From an uncultured Tenacibaculum sp. (GTDB lineage Bacteria > Bacteroidota > Bacteroidia > Flavobacteriales > Flavobacteriaceae), in contig CANLMR010000001.1 in the NCBI GenBank assembly GCA_947492185.1, forward strand, positions 434,001-498,000: a DNA stretch of 64,000 bases, in the 5' to 3' direction. The notes below the pieces were generated by a model, which saw only the letters and a program-made list of their open reading frames with translations, ran no database searches and was not told the origin of the DNA. This document shows positions 35,322 through 44,846 of this stretch, piece by piece. Each line of letters starts with the position of its first letter. The first letter of the stretch is position 1. The position numbers and the translations under genes were made by a program.

Positions 35322-36635
35322 TTATTTCTTTGATTCTGGTAAATATTCCATCACTAATCTCTGATTAGGATTTAAATATTTTCTTGCAACATTTCTAATA
35401 TCTTCTCTAGTAATAGATCTGTAAATGTCAATTTCTGTATTGATAAGATTAGTATCTCCATAAAGAACATTGTAACGTGCTAATGAGTTTGCAATTCCTT
35501 CAACACTTGAATTAGAGTTTACGAATCTGTTTTCAAACTGATTTTGTAATTTTTGGAAATCTCTTTCAGAAATTAAATCATTTTGAAGTTTTACAATTTC
35601 AGCATCAATTTCTTTACTTAAATCATCTAAAGACACTTTTCCTAATGGTAAAGCATATAAAATGTATGTTCCATAGTCTTCTTGACTTAAGTTAATAGCT
35701 CCAGCTTGTAATGACATTTTTTTGCTGTCAACTAATTTTTTGTATAGTACAGAACTTTTACCAGTACTTAAGTAGGTAGAAATCATGTCTAAAATTCTAG
35801 AATCCTTTGTTTTCATAGAAGGAGTTCTATAAGCTTGCATAATAGCTGGAATCTGTATGTTTGGGTCGTATGCCTTTGCATCTATTTGTTTAGTGATAGG
35901 CTCTTCCTTTGGAAAATTTCTAGCAATATCCTTTCCTCTTGGAATTCTTCCAAAATATTCTTTAATTAATTTTTTAGCATCTTTTACATCAATATCACCT
36001 GCTACAACTAAAGTTGCGTTATTAGGTACATAGAACTTTTTATTAAAAGCTAAAAATTCATCTAAAGTAGCAGCATCTAAGTGTGCCATTTTACCAATTG
36101 TAGTTCCTTTGTAAGGGTGTTTTTTGAAAATGTTTTTCTTTACATTCTCTAAGAATCTAGAGTATGGTTGATTATCTACACGTAATCTTTTTTCTTCTTT
36201 TACCACTTCGTTTTGAGTATCTACTCCACCTTGTTTAATTATAGGGTGTAATAAACGTTCAGATTCCATCCATAATCCCAGTTCTAAGTTGTTAGAAGGG
36301 AAAATTTCGTAATAATATGTTCTGTCATCAGTAGTGTTTGCATTATTCCTACCACCGTTTGAAGAAACTATTTTAAACCAATCTCCTTTTTTAATGTTTT
36401 TGGTTCCTTCAAAAAGCAAGTGCTCAAAAAAGTGAGCCATCCCTGTTCTATCCGGTTGTTCATCCTTAGCTCCAACATGATACATTACTGAAGTCACTAC
36501 TACTGGAGCAGAGCTGTCCTTATGCAAAATAACATGCATTCCATTACTTAAATCGTACTCTTCAAAAGCTACTTGTTGTGCTTTAGCAGAAAAAAGAGCA
36601 GCTACAGCAGTAAGCGTTAAAATGGTTTTTTTCAT
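35322..36635 (-). CDS. M16-family zinc metallopeptidase (catalytic subunit)
   Basis: 437 residues from the Met at 36635, chosen because it starts a clean signal peptide (MKKTILTLTAVAALFSAKAQ); an upstream ATG adds 33 residues without signal character. The zinc motif H68-FF-E71-H72 (MAHFFEHLLFEG) and the downstream glutamate region (NEVVKEEKRLRVDNQPYS) are intact. It degrades peptides in the periplasm and heads the two-gene M16 operon with the inactive partner downstream. Confidence 0.94.
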   Translation of the reverse strand: MKKTILTLTAVAALFSAKAQQVAFEEYDLSNGMHVILHKDSSAPVVVTSVMYHVGAKDEQPDRTGMAHFFEHLLFEGTKNIKKGDWFKIVSSNGGRNNANTTDDRTYYYEIFPSNNLELGLWMESERLLHPIIKQGGVDTQNEVVKEEKRLRVDNQPYSRFLENVKKNIFKKHPYKGTTIGKMAHLDAATLDEFLAFNKKFYVPNNATLVVAGDIDVKDAKKLIKEYFGRIPRGKDIARNFPKEEPITKQIDAKAYDPNIQIPAIMQAYRTPSMKTKDSRILDMISTYLSTGKSSVLYKKLVDSKKMSLQAGAINLSQEDYGTYILYALPLGKVSLDDLSKEIDAEIVKLQNDLISERDFQKLQNQFENRFVNSNSSVEGIANSLARYNVLYGDTNLINTEIDIYRSITREDIRNVARKYLNPNQRLVMEYLPESKK

Positions 36636-36778
36636 CAGTTTTGATTTGATAATTTTAAATGATTTTTTGGTTTGACGCAAGTATGCGTTTTTCGTTACAC
36701 AAAATGTTTGTGAAACATGAAAAAATTCTGTCAAAAATAAGAATTTATATGCGGTTAAATTATTTTGCTCTTAAAAGG

Positions 36779-36807
36779 TTGTTTTACAGTAAAAAAACGT
36801 ATATTTG
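36779..36807 (+). promoter_or_regulatory. Promoter of the rplU-rpmA operon
   Basis: TTG (36779-36781), 18 bp, then TATATTTG (36800-36807) is a textbook Bacteroidota promoter 61 bp before the L21 start. Confidence 0.8.
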
Positions 36808-36868
36808 CACCCGCATTTTAGTTAAAATGCTGTATTATAATTAAAGTATAAACGCAAAACAAATTAGT

Positions 36869-37537
36869 ATGTACGCAATCGTAGAGATAGCAGGGCAGCA
36901 GTTTAAAGTAGCAAAAGACCAAAAAGTTTACGTTCACCGTTTACCAGAGTCTGAAGGTTCTAAAGTAACTTTTGATAAGGTAATGTTAATTGAAGACAAA
37001 GGGAATGTAACTATTGGCGCCCCAGCTATAGAAGGTGCAGGAGTAACTGCAAAGATTTTAGGTCACTTAAAAGGAGACAAAGTTATCGTTTTCAAGAAGA
37101 AAAGAAGAAAAGGATACAGAAAGAAAAATGGTCACCGTCAGTATTTAAGTGAAATACAAATTGAAAGCATTTCTGCTTCAGGTGTAAAAGCTTCTAAAAA
37201 AGCAGAGCCTAAGAAAGCAGCTCCAAAAGCAACTACTGAGAAAGTAGAAACAAAAAAAGAAGCTCCTAAGAAGAAAGCTACTTCAAAAAAAGGAGATGAT
37301 TTAAAAAAGATTGAAGGTATTGGACCTAAAATTGCTGAAACTTTAGCAGCAGCAGGAATTTCTACTTTCGCTGAATTAGCTAAAGCTAAACCAGCAAAAA
37401 TTTCTGAAATCATTGCTAACGTAAGAGGTAATCACGTTACAGACACTTGGCCTAAGCAAGCTAAATTAGCTGCTGATGGAAAGTGGGATGAATTAAAAGA
37501 ATGGCAAGATAAGTTAGACGGAGGAGTTGAAAAATAA
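36869..37537 (+). CDS. rplU: 50S ribosomal protein L21 with C-terminal helix-hairpin-helix extension
   Basis: 222 residues, about twice the length of a standard bL21. Residues 1-105 are canonical L21 (MYAIVEIAGQQFKVAKDQ, KKRRKGYRKKNGHRQ). Residues 106-141 are a Lys/Ala/Pro-rich linker, and 142-222 carry an HhH core (DDLKKIEGIGPKIAETL) and the tail DTWPKQAKLAADGKW followed by ELKEWQDKLDGG. The tail module is nearly the same as in the membrane HhH protein at 3273-3869. The core L21 binds 23S rRNA; the extension may add an RNA or protein contact. It is followed by rpmA after 34 bp. Confidence 0.97.
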   Translation: MYAIVEIAGQQFKVAKDQKVYVHRLPESEGSKVTFDKVMLIEDKGNVTIGAPAIEGAGVTAKILGHLKGDKVIVFKKKRRKGYRKKNGHRQYLSEIQIESISASGVKASKKAEPKKAAPKATTEKVETKKEAPKKKATSKKGDDLKKIEGIGPKIAETLAAAGISTFAELAKAKPAKISEIIANVRGNHVTDTWPKQAKLAADGKWDELKEWQDKLDGGVEK

Positions 37538-37571
37538 ATCTGTATATTTAACCTATAAAAACAAATAAGAA

Positions 37572-37832
37572 ATGGCTCATAAGAAAGGTGTCGGTAGTTC
37601 GAAAAACGGTCGTGAATCGGAATCGAAACGTTTAGGAGTTAAAATTTTTGGAGGACAAGCTGCTATCGCAGGTAACATTATTGTTCGTCAAAGAGGTACT
37701 CAACATTACCCAGGTGAAAATGTATATATGGGTAAAGACCATACTTTACACGCTAAAGTAGATGGAGTTGTTCAATTCCAAAAGAAAAGAGATAATAGAT
37801 CATATGTTTCTGTAGTTCCTTTTGAAGCTTAA
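37572..37832 (+). CDS. rpmA: 50S ribosomal protein L27
   Basis: 86 residues. The N-terminus [20 protein letters not shown] is the mature form that reaches the peptidyl transferase centre, with no Firmicutes-type cleavable extension. [20 protein letters not shown] and [15 protein letters not shown] are conserved. It is the second gene of the rplU-rpmA operon and is followed by a strong terminator. Confidence 0.98.
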   Translation: MAHKKGVGSSKNGRESESKRLGVKIFGGQAAIAGNIIVRQRGTQHYPGENVYMGKDHTLHAKVDGVVQFQKKRDNRSYVSVVPFEA

Positions 37833-37851
37833 GAAATTTACTGATATATAA

Positions 37852-37890
37852 AATAAAAAAAACGCTCAATAATTTATTGAGCGTTTTTTT
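37852..37890 (+). terminator. Terminator of rplU-rpmA
   Basis: AAAAAAAACGCTCAATAA-TT-TATTGAGCGTTTTTTT is a long perfect stem with a T run. Confidence 0.92.
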
Positions 37891-38020
37891 GTGTATAGGG
37901 GATTATTAAAAATAAGGGTTTCAATACCTTTTAACAAAAAGATCATTTTTGCTGTGTTTACAAATAAATGAATTATATCTTAACATCTTCTTAGCATATG
38001 TTAATGGTTAGTGTTAAAGT

Positions 38021-38677
38021 TTAAAACTTTCCTTCCCACTCTCCATAAAATTGAGATAAAAATAGCTCCATAAATTCATGTCGTTGAGTAGCAATTTTTT
38101 TCCCTGTTTCTGTATTCATTCTATCTTTTAATAATAATAGCTTCTCGTAAAAATGATTAATTGTAGGTGCTTTTGATTTTTTATATTCTTCTTTTGTCAT
38201 ATTAAGATTTGGTTTAATCTCTGGATTATATAGAGCCCTATTTTTAAATCCACCATAATTAAAACAACGTGCTATTCCAATAGCGCCAATAGCATCTAGT
38301 CTATCTGCGTCTTGAATAATGTCTAATTCTAGCGATTTGAAATTTTGTTCAAAATTCCCTCCTTTAAAAGAAATGTTTTCAATTATTTTTTGAACATGTT
38401 CAATAATTTCGACATCTACTTTTTGGTTTCGAAGAAATTCAGCAGCAACTTTTGGTCCGATAGTTTCATCTCCATTGTGAAATTTACTGTCAGCAATATC
38501 ATGTAGCAGAGCGCCTAATACAACAATAAAAGTATTAGCATTTTTTTCTCCTTTAGCAATAGATAATGCATTTTTATAAACTCTTTCAATATGGAAGTAA
38601 TCATGACCTCCTTCGGCATTTTTTAAAGTAGTCTTTACAAACTCTTTAGTGTTTTCTATAATTTGAGATTTATTCAT
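38021..38677 (-). CDS. HD-domain phosphohydrolase
   Basis: 218 residues from the Met at 38677 (MNKSQIIENTKEF); an upstream ATG would add 14 residues and overlap the terminator of asd. Metal residues are visible: HDYFHIERVY, LLHDIADSKF with the HD pair, and DIIQDADRLDAIGAIGIAR. It matches the YedJ/YpgQ type of HD phosphohydrolases, which hydrolyse nucleotides or other phosphoesters. The substrate is unknown. It follows asd on the same strand but behind a terminator. Confidence 0.88.
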   Translation of the reverse strand: MNKSQIIENTKEFVKTTLKNAEGGHDYFHIERVYKNALSIAKGEKNANTFIVVLGALLHDIADSKFHNGDETIGPKVAAEFLRNQKVDVEIIEHVQKIIENISFKGGNFEQNFKSLELDIIQDADRLDAIGAIGIARCFNYGGFKNRALYNPEIKPNLNMTKEEYKKSKAPTINHFYEKLLLLKDRMNTETGKKIATQRHEFMELFLSQFYGEWEGKF

Positions 38678-38688
38678 ATGCAAAAATA

Positions 38689-38719
38689 AAAAATCCTGCT
38701 GTCGAAGCAGGATTTTCAA
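38689..38719 (-). terminator. Terminator after asd
   Basis: AAAATCCTGCT-GTCGA-AGCAGGATTTT, flanked by A and T tracts, between the asd stop and the HD gene start on the minus strand. Confidence 0.85.
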
Positions 38720-38738
38720 TTTATAAACAATATTACCT

Positions 38739-39749
38739 TTATACTAAAAAGGTAGGACTTTTAATTAATTTCTTTGATACTAAGTATTCTGCTATTTGTA
38801 CTGCATTAGTTGCAGCTCCTTTTCTTAAATTATCAGAGACAATCCATAAGTTAAGTGAATTTGGTTGTGATAAATCTCTACGAATACGGCCTACAAAAAC
38901 ATCATCTTTGCCATGAGCATTTAATGGCATTGGATATTCATTGTTTTCAATATCATCTTGTACAACAATTCCAGGAGTTTCAGATAATAGATTTCTAATA
39001 TCTTCTAATCTAAAATCGTTTTCAAACTCAATATTTACAGATTCTGAGTGCCCTCCAACTACAGGAATTCTTACTGCGGTTGCAGTTATACCAACACTAG
39101 CATCATTAAGTATTTTATGAGTTTCTCTAGTTAATTTTAATTCTTCTTTAGTATATCCAGCTTCTTCAAAAACATCACAATGAGGTAAAGCATTCTTATG
39201 AATTGGATGTGGATAAGCATTTTCGCCTTCAATTCCGTTTACTTCGTTTTCTAATTGTTGAACAGCTTTTACACCTGTACCAGTAATTGATTGATAAGTA
39301 GAAATCACCAATCTTTTCATATTATATTTTGAATGAAGAGGAGCTAGAGCCATTACCATCTGTATAGTTGAACAGTTAGGATTGGCAATTATTTTATCGT
39401 TTTCAGTTAACTCAGAAGCATTAATTTCTGGAACAATTAATTTGTTATTAGGATTCATTCTCCAAGCAGAAGAATTATCAATAACCGTTGTTCCTACTTC
39501 AGCAAATTTAGGAGCCCATTCAAGAGATGTGCTTCCTCCTGCGGAAAACAAAGCAATATCAGGTTTTAAGTTAACAGCATCTTGCAAACCAATTACAGAA
39601 TATGTTTTTCCATTAAAAGGAATTTCTTTACCTACAGATCTTTTAGAGGCTACTAAAAATAACTCACTAATCTGAAAATTACGCTCTTTTAAAACTTGTA
39701 ACATTACATTACCTACCATTCCGGTTGCTCCTACTACAGCTACTCTCAT
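38739..39749 (-). CDS. asd: Aspartate-semialdehyde dehydrogenase
   Basis: 336 residues. The NADP-binding start is MRVAVVGATGMVGNVML. The catalytic Cys126 is in NPNCSTIQ, and the substrate-binding region is SITGTGVKAVQQLENEV with the C-terminal dimerisation part VRIPVVGGHSESVNIEF. It reduces aspartyl phosphate to the semialdehyde for lysine, diaminopimelate, methionine and threonine synthesis. It is monocistronic, with a terminator after it. Confidence 0.97.
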   Translation of the reverse strand: MRVAVVGATGMVGNVMLQVLKERNFQISELFLVASKRSVGKEIPFNGKTYSVIGLQDAVNLKPDIALFSAGGSTSLEWAPKFAEVGTTVIDNSSAWRMNPNNKLIVPEINASELTENDKIIANPNCSTIQMVMALAPLHSKYNMKRLVISTYQSITGTGVKAVQQLENEVNGIEGENAYPHPIHKNALPHCDVFEEAGYTKEELKLTRETHKILNDASVGITATAVRIPVVGGHSESVNIEFENDFRLEDIRNLLSETPGIVVQDDIENNEYPMPLNAHGKDDVFVGRIRRDLSQPNSLNLWIVSDNLRKGAATNAVQIAEYLVSKKLIKSPTFLV

Positions 39750-39878
39750 AACAAAATATGCTTATTTTTAATTTATTAGTACTTATTTCGTATTACAAAT
39801 TTCAAGAAAAAAAATTGTGTAGCCATCTCTAATTTATGAAAATTTCACAAAATGTTTAATTTTTAACAAATTGTTACT

Positions 39879-39909
39879 TTGCAATTAAAAAACTAAAAAA
39901 TTATCTTTG
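39879..39909 (+). promoter_or_regulatory. Promoter of trhO
   Basis: TTG (39879-39881), 20 bp, then TATCTTTG (39902-39909), an exact -7 match. The predicted transcript start near 39916 supports the ATG at 39946 over earlier codons. Confidence 0.75.
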
Positions 39910-39945
39910 CGGCTTAAAATATTGTTTAACTTAAAAAGGTATAGC

Positions 39946-40992
39946 ATGCAACTGTACAACAAGTTAAGCGCTGAAGAACGCGCGAAATTAATTGACGAAG
40001 CCGGTAAAGACCGCTTAACTATTTCATTCTATCAATATTATAAGATAGAAAACCCACAGCTATTTAGAGATAAATTATTTATTGAATGGGACAAATTAGA
40101 TGTTCTAGGAAGAACGTATGTTTCTTATGAAGGAATTAATGCGCAAATCTCAGTCCCTGCAGAAAACTTTTTAGTATTAAAGGATCAATTAGATGGTATT
40201 TCTTTTCTAAAAGATATTCGTTTGAATGTTGCAATAGAACAAGACAATAAATCGTTTTTAAAGCTTAAAATTAAAGTTAGAAATAAAATTGTAGCTGATG
40301 GATTAAATGATGATACATTTGATGTTACCGATAAAGGAGTTCATTTATCTGCAAAAGAATTTAATGAAATGTTAGCTAACCCGAATACGGTTTGTGTAGA
40401 CATGCGTAATCATTATGAAAGCGAAATAGGTCATTTTGAGGGAGCTGTTACTCCAGATGTTGATACATTTAGAGACTCCTTAGATATTATAGAAGAAGAT
40501 TTACAAGAACATAAAGAAGATAAAAACCTTTTAATGTATTGTACAGGAGGAATCCGGTGTGAAAAAGCTTCGGCTTATTATAAACATAAAGGTTTTAAAA
40601 ACGTATTTCAGTTAGAAGGAGGTATTATTGAATATACCCGTCAGGTAAAAGAAGAAGGTATAGAAAATAAGTTTTTAGGTAAAAACTTTGTGTTTGATCA
40701 TAGAAGAGCTGAACGAATTTCTGATGATGTAATTTCAAATTGCCACCAATGTGGTAAATCTTGTGACACACATACAAATTGTGCAAATGAAGGCTGTCAC
40801 TTATTGTTTATCCAATGTGATGAATGTGCAGAAAGGATGGAAAATACATGTTCAATGGAATGTCAAGATATTATTCATTTACCTTTTGAGGAACAAAAAG
40901 CCTTGCGTAAAGGAACACATGCGAGTAATAAGATCTTTAAAAAAGGAAGGTCAGAAAAACTAAAATTCCAAAAAGGAAATTCTTGTAGTTAA
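39946..40992 (+). CDS. trhO: tRNA uridine(34) hydroxylase TrhO (rhodanese family)
   Basis: 348 residues from the ATG at 39946 (MQLYNKLSAEERAKL), since the promoter leaves earlier start codons at or before the transcript start. An N-terminal acylphosphatase-like domain spans about 15-105, then a rhodanese domain with the active loop near C199 (MYCTGGIRCEKASAYY). A Cys-rich zinc-like C-terminus follows (CHQCGKSCDTHTNC, CDECAERMENTC). TrhO makes 5-hydroxyuridine at tRNA position 34 using oxygen. Monocistronic, terminator immediately after. Confidence 0.95.
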   Translation: MQLYNKLSAEERAKLIDEAGKDRLTISFYQYYKIENPQLFRDKLFIEWDKLDVLGRTYVSYEGINAQISVPAENFLVLKDQLDGISFLKDIRLNVAIEQDNKSFLKLKIKVRNKIVADGLNDDTFDVTDKGVHLSAKEFNEMLANPNTVCVDMRNHYESEIGHFEGAVTPDVDTFRDSLDIIEEDLQEHKEDKNLLMYCTGGIRCEKASAYYKHKGFKNVFQLEGGIIEYTRQVKEEGIENKFLGKNFVFDHRRAERISDDVISNCHQCGKSCDTHTNCANEGCHLLFIQCDECAERMENTCSMECQDIIHLPFEEQKALRKGTHASNKIFKKGRSEKLKFQKGNSCS

Positions 40993-41000
40993 TAAATTTT

Positions 41001-41028
41001 AAAAGCTCTCATTTGAGAGCTTTTTTTA
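41001..41028 (+). terminator. Terminator of trhO
   Basis: AAAAGCTCTC-ATTT-GAGAGCTTTTTTT is a tight stem-loop with a T run, 10 bp before dinB. Confidence 0.88.
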
Positions 41029-41038
41029 ATTTTATAGG

Positions 41039-42121
41039 ATGGAATTAGAACCGCCATTTAGAAAAATTATTCATGTAGACATGGATGCTTTTTATGCATC
41101 TGTAGAACAACTTGATAATCCAGAGTTAAGAGGTAAACCTGTTGCTGTGGGCGGAAGTGAAATTCGAGGAGTAGTTTCTGCAGCTAGTTATGAAGCTAGA
41201 AAATTTGGAGTGAAGTCTGCTATGAGCGGGGTATTAGCCAAGAAAAAATGTCCTCATATAATTTTTGTAAAACCTAGGTTTTCTAGATACAAGGAGATTT
41301 CTTCGAAAATTAGAGAGATATTTTACGATTATACCGATTTGGTAGAACCATTGTCATTAGATGAAGCATATTTAGATGTTACAGAAAATAAAAAGGGAAA
41401 TCCATCTGCAAGTTTAATTGCTCAAGAAATTAGAGATAGAATATGGGAAGAATTAGAATTAAGAGCTTCGGCAGGAATTTCTATTAATAAATTTATAGCT
41501 AAAGTTGCTTCGGATATTAATAAACCTAATGGACAAAAAACAATCAAACCTAATGAAGTATTAACTTTCTTGGAAGAATTATCTGTAGGGAAATTCTACG
41601 GTGTTGGAAAAGTTACTGCTGCAAAAATGTATAATTATGGAATTTTTACTGGACTAGACCTAAAGAAAAGATCTTTAGAAGAACTAGTTAATCTTTTTGG
41701 TAAATCAGGTAAACATTATTTTAATATTGTTAGAGGTATTCATAAAAGTGAAGTAAAACCTGATAGAGTTAGAAAGTCAATAGCTGCGGAAAGGACATTT
41801 AATGAAAACTTATCCTCTGAAATATATATGCTTAAAAAATTAGAGTTTATAGCTGAAGAGTTAGAAAGAAGAATGGTTCAATCAAATACTAAAGGAAAAA
41901 CTGTAACTCTAAAAATTAAATACAGCGATTTCACACAACAAACACGAAGTAAAACAGGAGTAAATTATCTTCAGAAAAAAGAAGAATTTTATCCATTAAT
42001 TAAAGATCTATTAATGCAAGATCGACTGAAAAATTCTGTACGGCTTTTAGGAATTTCGTTAAGTAATTTAGATACAGAGAAAAAAGATCCTATCTGGATT
42101 CAATTAAGGTTTGATTTTTAA
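41039..42121 (+). CDS. dinB: DNA polymerase IV
   Basis: 360 residues, Y-family polymerase. Catalytic acidic residues lie in HVDMDAFYASVEQL and SLDEAYLDVT. The steric-gate region and thumb follow (RASAGISINKFIAKVASD, GKFYGVGKVTAAKMYNYG), with the little finger to the end. It carries out translesion synthesis. The C-terminus WIQLRFDF could be a beta-clamp-binding motif, as in other Pol IV proteins. It starts just after the trhO terminator and converges on the LytS-like kinase gene with a 2-bp gap. Confidence 0.96.
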   Translation: MELEPPFRKIIHVDMDAFYASVEQLDNPELRGKPVAVGGSEIRGVVSAASYEARKFGVKSAMSGVLAKKKCPHIIFVKPRFSRYKEISSKIREIFYDYTDLVEPLSLDEAYLDVTENKKGNPSASLIAQEIRDRIWEELELRASAGISINKFIAKVASDINKPNGQKTIKPNEVLTFLEELSVGKFYGVGKVTAAKMYNYGIFTGLDLKKRSLEELVNLFGKSGKHYFNIVRGIHKSEVKPDRVRKSIAAERTFNENLSSEIYMLKKLEFIAEELERRMVQSNTKGKTVTLKIKYSDFTQQTRSKTGVNYLQKKEEFYPLIKDLLMQDRLKNSVRLLGISLSNLDTEKKDPIWIQLRFDF

Positions 42122-42123
42122 TT

Positions 42124-44067
42124 TTAAGCCACAGGAAATCTTAAAGATACTTTTGTGCCTTTAGGTGAACCATCTTCGTTGATTAAATCATGGTATGTTA
42201 AAGAAAATTCATCATCATAATCTTCAGAGAAAGTTTTTAACCTTTCTTTGGTTAAATCAATCCCAACTGATTTTCTTTTTAAAGATTTACCTTCTTTTAT
42301 TTTAGCAGCAGCATTTCTTCCAATACCATTATCAATAATATTTACTTCTACTACAGTATCTGATACTTTGCCGGCTGTTAATGTAATTTTTTTATCTCTT
42401 TCTTTAGATGAAAGTCCGTGCCATAATGCATTCTCAAGAAAAGGCTGTAAGATTAATGGTGGAACTTTAATAGTATCTGTATTCATATCAGGATTAATAT
42501 CTACCTGATAATTAATTTCATTTGAAAAACGAATATTTTCAATACTCATATACAAATCCATAGTTGCTAACTCTTCTTTTAAACTAACCTCTTTTATTTT
42601 AGATACATCTAGAATATTACGAATAAGTTTAGAGAATTTGTTTAAGTAATATACTGCTTGTTTCTGTTCATTGTTAATAATATATAACTTAATAGAATTT
42701 AACGCATTAAAAATAAAATGAGGGTTCATTTGTGTTTGCAATGCTTGTTGTTCAAGAAGTAATATTTTGCGATCATTATTTAATAAACGTTGTCTATAAA
42801 TAGAGTATAGAGCAATACTCAATAAAGCAATGGTAATTAAGGTAATGATTAAAATATTTCGATTTCTATTAAACTGTAGTGCTTCAATTTCTGATTGAGA
42901 TTTTATATTATGAAGCTCACTCATTTTTGATTGAAGATCGTGTTTAGATATTAAATTGTTAACATAAGAAATGTTTTTTTGCCCAAAAGTGTTTTTTTCT
43001 ACTTCTACTCCTTTTTTATAATAATCATAGGCTAAATCATATTTTTTTTGTTGTTCATAGAGCTTAGCTAAGGATTTTGAGCATGATATTTCACTTTTTC
43101 TAAATTTATACTTTTCTGATAATACAAGGCCTTCTTTCAATTTAACCTCGGCTTGATCTAATACATTGTTGTTTAATAATGCTGAACCATAATTTCCTAA
43201 TGTTCTTGCTAAATAATAATTATTATTATAATCTATGGCAATTGGGTAAATTTTTTCAATAAACTCTAATGATTTTTTATTCTCACCCTTTTTACGATAT
43301 ACACTGCTTAGATTATTGTAACAAATGATTTTACCTCTAGTAGAATTTAAAACTTCATTTACTTTAAGAGATTCTTTATAGTTTTTGATAGCATCATCAA
43401 AAAGTAAAAGATTTTCTTGAGCAAATCCGATATTTTCATAATTTATGGCTACTCCAATTTTATTGTCTAAATCTTTGGATATTTGTAAAGATTTTTCAAA
43501 TTCGTTTAAAGCAAGATTATATTGCTGAAGTGCTAAATAAATGTTACCAATACTATTTATAGAAATACTAACATTTTTAGTGTTTCGAGTGGTGTTATTT
43601 TGATTTCTCTTAGAAATTGTAAGTGCAGCTTGATGACTGTTTAAAGCATTTCTAACATCATCATATCTTCTATGGCAAGCTCCTAATAAATTTAACGTAA
43701 AAGCTTCAATTTCTATCTGTCTTGTTTCCTTGGCTAATTTTAAGGCTTCTTTATGATATTTTACTGATTGTTTATAATCAGCTTCTTTCCTGTATATTCT
43801 ACCAATATTATTATTTGCGCAAATTTGTCCTATCAAGTAATCATTTCTTAAGCTTAACTCAATTAATTGCTCATTTTGAGTTTTGGTAAAAAATTCACGA
43901 TTAGTATTTGTATTGTATAAAAGTGAGTCTAGCTTAAAATAATCGTTAGATTTTTCTTTTACTAAAGTTTGAATTAATTTTAAACGAGCGCGATCAATTT
44001 CTTGATCTTGTGAGAAGATTAAGAAAGGAATAAGAAGGAAAAAAAATAAAAAACTTTTTTTGCTCAT
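42124..44067 (-). CDS. TPR-containing LytS-type sensor histidine kinase
   Basis: 647 residues with signal peptide (FFLLIPFLIFSQ). Residues about 60-370 hold six or so tetratricopeptide repeats (YKQSVKYHKEALKLAKE, YNLALNEFEKSLQISKD), then one membrane segment near 400-420 (NILIITLITIALLSIALYS). The His_kinase domain has LQTQMNPHFIFNALNSIKLY with the phosphorylated His, and an HATPase (ENALWHGLSSKERDKKITL). This is the Bacteroidota periplasmic-TPR LytS/YpdA-like kinase. It follows its LytTR response regulator after one base. Confidence 0.93.
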   Translation of the reverse strand: MSKKSFLFFFLLIPFLIFSQDQEIDRARLKLIQTLVKEKSNDYFKLDSLLYNTNTNREFFTKTQNEQLIELSLRNDYLIGQICANNNIGRIYRKEADYKQSVKYHKEALKLAKETRQIEIEAFTLNLLGACHRRYDDVRNALNSHQAALTISKRNQNNTTRNTKNVSISINSIGNIYLALQQYNLALNEFEKSLQISKDLDNKIGVAINYENIGFAQENLLLFDDAIKNYKESLKVNEVLNSTRGKIICYNNLSSVYRKKGENKKSLEFIEKIYPIAIDYNNNYYLARTLGNYGSALLNNNVLDQAEVKLKEGLVLSEKYKFRKSEISCSKSLAKLYEQQKKYDLAYDYYKKGVEVEKNTFGQKNISYVNNLISKHDLQSKMSELHNIKSQSEIEALQFNRNRNILIITLITIALLSIALYSIYRQRLLNNDRKILLLEQQALQTQMNPHFIFNALNSIKLYIINNEQKQAVYYLNKFSKLIRNILDVSKIKEVSLKEELATMDLYMSIENIRFSNEINYQVDINPDMNTDTIKVPPLILQPFLENALWHGLSSKERDKKITLTAGKVSDTVVEVNIIDNGIGRNAAAKIKEGKSLKRKSVGIDLTKERLKTFSEDYDDEFSLTYHDLINEDGSPKGTKVSLRFPVA

Positions 44068-44068
44068 T

Positions 44069-44812
44069 TTAAAATTTATCGAGGAATTCTGTTTTTTTCT
44101 GTCTTGAAACAGGAATCTTATGGTTCATTTCTAGAATTACGTACCCATCGGTTTTATAGTACTCTTTTACCTTATTTAAATTAATAATGTAAGAATTATG
44201 AATTCTAAAAAACATATCTTCAGGAAGTAAACCATTTACTTCTTTTAATTTTTTTGTAACCACTATTTTTTTTGCGTCTACTGTATGGATTGAACTATAA
44301 TTACCATCAGATTCAACACAAACAATTTCTTCAGGTTTTAAAAAGATAAGCTTACCATCGGCGTTAATAATTACTTTCTTTTCAGATAATCGTTGATTAA
44401 AGTTGAATAGAATTTTTTCAAATTTTTGATCTGTGTCAACTTGAGCAATTCTTTGAGTAAACTTTGTAATCTTTTTTAAACATTGTTCTAAATCATCCGT
44501 GTCAACTGGTTTAAGAAGATAATCAATAGCTTCTTTTTTTAATGCTTCAATAGCATACTCATTGTAAGCAGTTGTGATTACTATGGCAAAATCTTTTCTA
44601 GGAAGTTTTTCAATAAACTGAAAACCATCCATGGTAGGCATTTCAATATCTAAAAACAAACAATCAATACTATTATTATCAATAAAGTCTAATGCTTTTT
44701 CAGGATTAGAAAAAGTATTTACTATTTCAACTTCATCATTAAAGTTTGAAAGCTCCCAAGACAAGCTTTTGATAGCCTTGTCTTCATCGTCAACAATTAT
44801 CGCCTTAAGCAT
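44069..44812 (-). CDS. LytTR-family response regulator
   Basis: 247 residues from the Met at 44812 (MLKAIIVDDEDKAIKS); an earlier ATG adds 18 residues not typical of receivers. The receiver domain has phospho-acceptor Asp in CLFLDIEMPTMDGF and Lys in YLLKPVD. The LytTR DNA-binding domain at about 145-247 has EEIVCVESDGNYSSIHTV and FFRIHNSYIINLNKV. Its partner kinase overlaps operonically downstream. LytTR proteins bind pairs of 9-bp direct repeats about 12 bp apart, a pattern seen upstream of the RHS gene at 55633. Confidence 0.94.
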   Translation of the reverse strand: MLKAIIVDDEDKAIKSLSWELSNFNDEVEIVNTFSNPEKALDFIDNNSIDCLFLDIEMPTMDGFQFIEKLPRKDFAIVITTAYNEYAIEALKKEAIDYLLKPVDTDDLEQCLKKITKFTQRIAQVDTDQKFEKILFNFNQRLSEKKVIINADGKLIFLKPEEIVCVESDGNYSSIHTVDAKKIVVTKKLKEVNGLLPEDMFFRIHNSYIINLNKVKEYYKTDGYVILEMNHKIPVSRQKKTEFLDKF

Positions 44813-44846
44813 ATTTACAATAAATATATATTTTTCGCAATTTATA

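Noticed and set aside
37138..37413. 91-codon minus-strand ORF in the L21 extension
   Set aside because: Mirror of the Lys/Ala-rich linker; the plus-strand protein explains the bases.
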